Positions 58,221 to 64,000 of a DNA stretch of 64,000 bases are shown piece after piece. Under the pieces are notes generated by a model, which made no database searches, was not told where the DNA came from, and saw only the letters and a list, made by a program, of their open reading frames with translations. This DNA comes from Avena insularis (taxonomy: Eukaryota; Streptophyta; Magnoliopsida; Poales; Poaceae). Made by a program: the position numbers and the translations under genes. The stretch is from the NCBI GenBank assembly GCA_023614405.1, contig CM042694.1:133615711-133679710 (forward strand), written 5' to 3'. Every line of letters begins with the position of its first letter. Positions within the stretch are counted from its first letter, which is position 1.

Positions 58221-59632
58221 TGATGTCTACACACTTCTATTCTTGTAGACAGTTGTTGGGCCTCCAAGTGCAGAGGTTTGTAGAACAGCAACAAGTTTCC
58301 CTTAAGTGGATCACCAAAGGTTTATCGAACTCAGGGAGGAAGTGGTCAAAGGTATCCCTCTCAAGCAACCCTACAATCAAGATACAAGAAGTCTCTTGTG
58401 TCCCCAACACACACAATACACTTGTCAAGTGTATAAGTGCACTAGTTCGGCGAAGAGATAGTGAAATACAAGTGGTATGGATAAAAGACAACGGTGCAAA
58501 AAAATAGCTTGATGGCGTGGAAGAGACTAAAGGCAAACTGAAATAAAGATGGAAGCAAGCAAACATGTAACAGATCTAATTGCAAACGGTGTTTCAATGT
58601 TTAGAAACAAGGCCTAGGGATCATACTTTCACTAGTGAACACTCTCATATAAATATCTTCTCGTTATGATACTACTCTTAACTACTCTCCGGTTGGACAC
58701 TCTAATCCATGGTAGGGCTATAACAACACTCCTCAAAGTTCGCTTTCCCTATCTAGATAACCCCTCACTATCACCTTGAGCGCTAGATGGTTCCAACAAA
58801 CACCACAATTTCATAGAGACATCCAACTCCAAATATAACTCATAACAAGTATTTGTAATCTCTAGCCTAAGTGCCACCATGGTGTGCATGCTGTCACTTT
58901 CACACACATGGGGAGAGAAGAGATCTATTAAAGCACTTGAGTAGCAAGGTAGATCTACTTGATTACAAAGCTCATGATCACAATATGATCATGCATAGAG
59001 AGAGAGATGTACACATAGCTACTGGTAGAGCCCTTAGCCTTGAGAGAGAACTACTCCCTCCTCATCATGGGAATCAGCAACGACGATGGAGATGGTGGTG
59101 GAGATTGATGGAGATGGCTCCAGGGGCACTTCCCCGTCCCGGCAAGGTGCTGGAATAGAGACTTTCTGTCCCCCGAATCTCCTCTTCGGTGGCGGCGGTG
59201 CTGCGGAACTTTTCATGGCTGGAGGCTAGATTCTTTAGGGTTTTCTCATCGGGAGGCTTCTTATAGGCGAAGGGGCGATGTCAAAGGGTGGACCAGGGGC
59301 CCACACCACCTGGTGGCGCGAGCAGGGGGACCCGCGCCACCACATGGTGTGGCCAGCCCCTGGCCCCTCGTCGTCTCGTCTTTTGGCTCCGTTAGTCTTC
59401 CAGTAAAATATCGACTTTGGCTTTTGTCCGGTCCAATTCCGAGAATATTCATTTTTTGGCTTTTCTAGAACCAAAAACTGAAGAAAACATGCAACTGGCA
59501 CTATGGCATCTTGTTAATAGGTTAGTTCCGGAAAATGTGAAAAAGTACTCCAAAGTGTGGACAAAACATAAGAAAGTAGATATAAAACAAGCATGGAACA
59601 TCAAAAATTATAGATACGTTTGCAACGTATCA
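58221..59632 (-). mobile_element. 5' LTR of gypsy element B
   Basis: This 1412-bp LTR, equal in length to its partner, starts TGATGTCTAC on the plus strand and ends AACGTATCA. The presumed TATA box (minus-strand CCTATAAGAAG) lies at about 59259-59269. The inverted CCACACCACC...GGTGTGG block is at about 59300-59355. It would drive transcription to the left. Confidence 0.93.
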
Positions 59633-60584
59633 ATGACTGAAAGGTTCGAGATGTCTATGATGGGAGAATTAAGGTTCTTTCTTGGATTCGAGATTAAGCA
59701 ACTAAGAGAAGGAATCTTCATTAATCATGAAAAATACATCCAAGACATGCTAAGAGGTTTAAGATGACGGATCTTAATGGCGTTGCTACACCAATGCACA
59801 CTAAATGTCATCTTAAACTCAATCCCAATGGTAAAATGTGGACCAAAAGATATACCGGTCCATGATCATCTCTCTCCTTTACCTCTATGCATTTAGACCT
59901 GATATTGTGTTGAGTGTACAAGTGTGTGGAAGGTATCAAGCTGCTCCTAAAGAAAGCCACTTAGTGGCAGTGAAGAGAATCTTCCGATATTTGGTTCATT
60001 CCCCAAACTTTGGTCTATGGTATCCCAAAGGATCGGATTTCTCTCTATGCGGATATACAGATTCAGATTGGGCTGGTGACAAGGATGATAGGAAATAAAC
60101 TTCTGGAGCTTGTCAGTTTTTGGGCAGGTCTTTGGTATGTTGGTCTTCAAAGAAACAAAATTGTATATCTCTCTCCACTGCCGAAGCTGAATATGTGGTT
60201 GCTACAAGTGCATGTACTCAATTATTATGGATGAGGCAAACTTTAAAGAAATACAGTGTCAATTGTGACAAAGTGCCTCTTTTAAATGATAATGAAAGTG
60301 TAATAAAAATTGCGTACAATTTGGTGCAGCATACAAGGACAAAGCATATTCAGATTCACAATCACTTTATTCGGGATCATGTTGCTCGTGGCGATATTGA
60401 CCAATCCTTTGTGAGCATGAAGAACCAACTTGTTGATATTTTCACGAAGCCACTTGATGAAGCAAGGTTTTGTCTTGATCACCCTTGCATACTCACTTAT
60501 ATCTCTTCCTTTATTTGGTCTAGGTGTGGGCATGGATATAGGGCGAGTGTGGTCCTAATTAATTGGGCTAACCCTCCCCCATAA
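59633..60584 (+). pseudogene. Copia RT C-terminal part and RNase H of element C
   Basis: This continues pol after element B. It opens with RFEMSMMGELRFFLGFEIKQ, typical of the copia RT just after the catalytic motif. The frame breaks near 59765 and 59838, then continues as RNase H with YTDSDWAGD (first Asp), LSTAEAEYVVA (Glu) and LLNDNESV (second Asp), and ends near FTKPLDEARFC. A TAA at about 60097-60099 interrupts RNase H. The ATGAC at 59633-59637 is the second target-duplication copy of B. Confidence 0.8.
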
Positions 60585-61482
60585 TGCCGAAAGCAAGAAA
60601 CATCATTTCTCTTAATATCATTATGTGATATGTGAGTTCTTTGATGAGTATTGGTCATCAACCCAAGATATATCTTCACGGTGTCATACCTTTCACTCCA
60701 ACATGGTGGCTTCGGCCACCGCCCTCTTCCGAGAGAAGAGTTGGTTCCTTTTGGATCTTTTTGGGTTTTCTTGCATATCTTGTGTTCCTATGGAAAACAC
60801 ACCCAATTTTGGCTTCTATTTGATTTGACTCTTGCAATCTTGGGTGTGTAGTACCATGATAGTTTGGTTGTCTAAACCTAAGCCGTTTTCTATCCCCTAT
60901 TCTTGCACACAAGTCTTTTGGATCACTTATGAGGGTGTTTGTTTGAGGTTGCTAGCTTGAATCTGTGTTTACAGAAAAATCCAGAGAGGGTCGGATCATC
61001 CGGCCCCTAGTGGGGGCCGGATAATCCAGCCCGGATGGTTTTATCTTCTTAGGCTTGGGCGACAGGGGGAGGGCTCAAACAGAGCACTTCTTCTACCCCG
61101 CCTCCCCGCCTCTCCCTCGGACACCGCCGGCCACCTCCGCCCTCCATGGAGTCGTTCCGACCACCGGATCCGAGCCCTCCCCATATTTTCTTCCCAGCGC
61201 CTCTGGGTACCCTCTCCTCTGAGTTCTTATTCCAATGCATGAGGGTAACTCCCCCATTATTCTCTTTTGTATGGAAGCTGTTGTTTGTGGTGGAATCCTA
61301 TCACAGCAACCCCTTTGCCCGATGTACTTTGGTACTATGAATCTGTGGCTGTTCTGAAAAATTTCGCCAGGGACGGATTATCCGGCCTGGAAGGTTTGCC
61401 CCTAATTCAGATTTTCATAGTTTCTAGTATCAGGTGGATTTGGCTGATGGATTGTTTTCCTACCCATCTTATTCGTTTCACA
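60585..61482 (+). other. Region downstream of pol in element C
   Basis: This is about 0.9 kb with no clear ORF. It carries the GGATCATCCGGCC / GGATAATCCAGCC palindrome motif at about 60993-61030 and again at 61372-61395 (GGACGGATTATCCGGCC). That ties the region to the same element as the LTR at 46870-47951. The short ORFs at 60625-60851 are in overlapping frames and are not convincing. Confidence 0.55.
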
Positions 61483-62186
61483 GGTGGTTCTCGTGTTACT
61501 CAAACATACAAGCACCATCATCATACTCGCTATTTCAGGCCTAACGGTGAAGGTGGTCTTGTTGACGAGGTTGAGTTGCGTAGACGTTCGCGAGAGGCTA
61601 GAAGAATGGCTGAACGTGCAAGGAAAGAAAAGGCCACTCGGGCAAGTTCCAAGAGGAAGGGTAAGCAAACCAGGGTCAACTATAAGTAGATGGATATTAT
61701 TACCTACTCTTCTATTCGCCACCATGATCTGTATGATGAGGCTAAGCAAGATGAAGACCTTAGGGATTCCCACTTTTGGTGCACTGATCACAAGTTTACC
61801 TTTGAGGATGTCTATTCCTCTCTGAAGATTCGCCCTATGCGTCCCATGATTGTTTCTAAGGCCAAGGAGAAGCCCCATATGGTTGATGCATTGGTTGTGA
61901 CTGAACGGATGGGGTTGCACCATCTCATGTAACTACAATGCTCCTATGACTCCATAGTGGTGAAGCAATTCTTCTCCACTCTTGTGATATGTGGTGATGA
62001 ACGACGGAATATGAAGTGGATGACTGGTGACACCCTTATTCAGGCTGATTTCAGGGTTTTCTCTCAGGTGCTTGGCTATCCCTTCAATGGTCTTGATCAT
62101 GCTTGTGGACATTGCATCATTTCTCCCATCAAGCCAAGTAAGGATGCATTGCTCTCTCCCTGCTGTGGTCCTAATGGTGTTGTGGG
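61483..62186 (+). pseudogene. Extra ORF downstream of pol in copia element C, truncated by element D
   Basis: One frame runs from about 61483 to 62186, with stops at 61687-61689 (TAG) and 61930-61932 (TAA). The first part is very basic and arginine-rich (RRRSREARRMAERARKEKATR). The later part has the aromatic pattern MKWMTGDTLIQADFRVFSQVLGYPFNG. That pattern is reminiscent of a widespread plant retrotransposon protein of unknown function found downstream of, or associated with, SIRE-like and related elements. No signal peptide or membrane segment was seen. Element D inserted at 62187 and cut it off. Confidence 0.5.
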
Positions 62187-63488
62187 TGTAGGGTAACGGG
62201 TAGGCTACACTAGCGTAAAATCAAAGAAATTTCTACCGCGTCAACCAGGAATACTATAGTCATAGATCACGGGATTACCGCTAGACGCACAGGTGCGGAA
62301 CTCGATGAAGCACGTCGCGGCAGTGTAGATGTTCTACGTCTCCTCCTTGCCCTCGTCCCACGAGCAGCTCCCCTTTGCGCGGCTCGTCCAAGTGCTACAG
62401 ATGCAGCACCTCCGAGGTATCCACACGTCCAGAGTGGAAGCCATCACACGCCAGACTGCTAGGTCTGCACGTGCATCAGAGGCGGAAGAGGATTGGCGGA
62501 TGGGTGGAATGCTCAACCCTATTCAGCTCGCCTCACTCTCTCTTATATAGGCATCCCTGGTGGGCTTCTACATTAGCAGCCCATTAGCAGCCTAAGCCTG
62601 GTCTAATTCGGATCCAATCCTCATTAGGCTTCCAGCCCCTAAAGTGTGTGACCCTATAGGTTCATACACGTATAGTCATGACACGAGTACACTTACTCCG
62701 TCAATAGTTGGTAGCGGCCTCTAGCAAGACATGCCAACTCCTAAACGCATATAAAGATCATTCGGACGAACCATTACAAGGTTGAGTACATGTCTTTCCC
62801 TTTGCCTCATGATATTTGGTCTAGCTCCAAGCTGACCTCTCTTTCTCGATACTGTGATTCGGAATCCCTTTACTAGGTTAACTCTTAACCATATGTAGCA
62901 CGGCCATGCATTTCTGGATCCGATCACTCGAGGGGCCCAGAGATATCGCTCTCAAGTAGAGAGGGGCAAATCCCATCTTGATTGACCGATGCCTTGCAGC
63001 ATGTATCAGGACAAACCCGAAAGCTACCTTTATAACTACCCAGCTACGGAGTAGTGTTTGATAGCCCCAAAGTAGGTCGATCCACATCTCAAGTACATGT
63101 GACAATCTCAGGTCTAAGGACAAAATGTACACGATGTGTAGAGAGAGCTGCAAGTATTATTGCTAGTCTCAAGTTGGGTCAGTCCAACTCCATGTTCATA
63201 ACATGTGTCCACATCATTGGTTTGACATCTCCATGTCTATGACTTGCAAAACATAGTCATCAACCAATCGATGTGCTAGTCTAATATTCACGTGTGTCCT
63301 CACATGAACTCCGACTAGGGACAATTATTAGATAACCATACAAGTAAAGAGTTTCACAAACAATTCACATAATTGCCAATCAATACAAGTTGCCTCGTAT
63401 ATGGATATTCAAGGAACATTATAATAACTCATGGATACACATGAAATACAATCATGTCTATGATTGCCTCTAGGGCATATTTCCTTCA
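62187..63488 (-). mobile_element. 3' LTR of copia element D
   Basis: This 1302-bp LTR begins TGTAGGGTAACGGG and ends CCTTCA on the plus strand. It is almost identical to the solo LTR at 131-1429, apart from scattered substitutions and 1-3 bp indels. A minus-strand TATA box (CCTATATAAGAG) is at about 62540-62551. Confidence 0.93.
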
Positions 63489-63499
63489 GTCTCCCACTT

Positions 63500-64000
63500 G
63501 CACTAGAGTCAATCTAGATAGTATCTAATACCTATTGCTCTTGTGTGCGCTTCATGCGCAGGCTGCAGGAGTGGCTTAGTCAAGGGATCAGCAACATTTG
63601 AGTCCGTATGTATTTTGCATAACATGACACTACCATCATCAATTAACTCACGAATTAGATGGTAACGCATGCGAATATGTTTGTTCTTCTGGTGCTGTCT
63701 AGGTTCCTTGGCTTGTGCAATAGCATCATTGTTGTCACAATAAACGTCCAAGGGATTGGACGAGCCCTGAACCACACCAAGAGCAATCAGGAAATTCCTA
63801 ATCCAAACAGCTTCCTTTGCAGCCTCCGAGGCACTAATATATTCAGCTTCTGTTGAAGAGGAGGCCACTGTATCTTGCTTGGAACTTTTCTAGCTCACAG
63901 CACCACCATTCATGACAAACACATAACCTGATTGTGATTTCGAGTCATCTGAGTCGTTAAGGTAACTCGCATCTGTGTAACCCTTTACACTGAGTTCAAC
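63500..64000 (-). pseudogene. Copia RNase H of element D (partial, one stop)
   Basis: On the minus strand the frame runs from the window edge to about 63509. It shows the RNase H blocks GYTDASYLNDSDDSKSQSGY, STEAEYISASEAAKEAVW and YCDNNDAIA, and ends near VADPLTKPLLQPAHEAHTRAIG. An in-frame TAG at 63890-63892 replaces the Trp codon usual before KSSKQ, probably a G-to-A change. The rest of pol lies outside the window. Confidence 0.85.

Larger units (their letters stand above)
53150..59632 (-). mobile_element. Complete non-autonomous gypsy element B, 6483 bp
   Basis: Two LTRs of exactly equal length (1412 bp: 53150-54561 and 58221-59632) flank an internal region of 3659 bp. The 5-bp target duplication ATGAC is on both sides (53145-53149 and 59633-59637). 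The primer-binding site (58193-58210) and polypurine tract (54562-54577) place the element on the minus strand. The internal region lacks protease, reverse transcriptase, RNase H and integrase. The only traces of coding are decayed frames at 57305-58200, related to the gag-like ORF of A. It must have been moved by proteins from another element. It interrupts the RT of copia element C. Confidence 0.95.
62187..64000 (-). mobile_element. Copia element D, 3' end only, runs off the window
   Basis: The 3' LTR (62187-63488), polypurine tract (minus-strand AAGTGGGAGAC, 63489-63499) and RNase H coding region follow in the order expected for a minus-strand copia element. The left target-site copy should be GTGGG (62182-62186); the other copy is outside the window. 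The element lies in the extra ORF of C. Its LTR is of the same family as the solo LTR at 131-1429. Confidence 0.9.

Noticed and set aside
1..64000. A bacterial operon, prophage or defence system
   Set aside because: All recognisable coding sequence is plant retrotransposon or an intron-containing plant gene.

Overview
This window is a stretch of a large, transposon-rich grass genome. It most likely comes from a Triticeae species or a close Pooideae relative. The evidence is nested LTR retrotransposons, including Athila-type gypsy elements whose LTRs begin TGATACGTC and copia elements whose LTRs end GGCATATTTCCTTCA on the plus strand. MITEs and one split plant gene with GT-AG introns point the same way. 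No bacterial features, CRISPR arrays, rRNA genes or intact tRNA genes were seen.

Layout. (1) 1-11601 is a plus-strand gypsy element, called H here, without its 5' end. It carries a protease fragment, a broken second ORF and a 3' LTR. It is interrupted by a copia solo LTR (131-1429, target duplication CCTAC) and by a nest of Helitron-like DNA elements (about 2957-7283). That nest contains a Stowaway MITE and a perfect 88-bp tandem duplication. (2) 11602 to about 23530 is a minus-strand gypsy element, F (gag and protease only). Its 5' LTR is split by a gypsy solo LTR, G (15062-23102, target duplication CAAAG). G is split in turn by gypsy element A (16139 to about 22727), whose 3' end is rearranged into an inverted LTR and a large hairpin. 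(3) 25883-33283 is a minus-strand copia element, E, with target duplication AAACC. It has an open RT-RNase H frame, but a deletion has removed the end of RNase H, the PPT and part of the 3' LTR. (4) 35013-35661 is a hAT-like element with a second, smaller hAT-like element inside it, just upstream of the gene. (5) 36006-42058 holds the only host gene seen. It has ten exons and encodes about 653 residues: an N-terminal BES1/BZR1 DNA-binding domain fused to a GH14 beta-amylase domain (BAM7/BAM8 type). (6) About 46870 to 62186 is a plus-strand SIRE-like copia element, C, with a decayed gag-pol and an extra ORF downstream of pol. It is interrupted by a complete minus-strand gypsy element without pol, B (53150-59632, target duplication ATGAC), and by a minus-strand copia element, D, which starts at 62187 and runs off the window. 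D's LTR belongs to the same family as the solo LTR at 131-1429.

How the parts relate. The beta-amylase-like gene has an unbroken coding frame across all exon junctions and is probably functional, most likely as a transcription factor because parts of its amylase active site differ from the usual residues. Everything else is mobile DNA in various states of decay. The insertion order can be read from target duplications: A into G into F, B into C, D into C, and the solo LTR into H. Three patterns in the retrotransposons go beyond ordinary annotation. Element A has an LTR-like promoter block (a GC-rich inverted repeat plus TATA box) upstream of its second ORF. Element C repeats a GGATTATCC-type palindrome in its LTR, in its coding hinge as 31-codon repeats, and downstream of pol. 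Elements H and F have analogous but unrelated inverted-repeat clusters.
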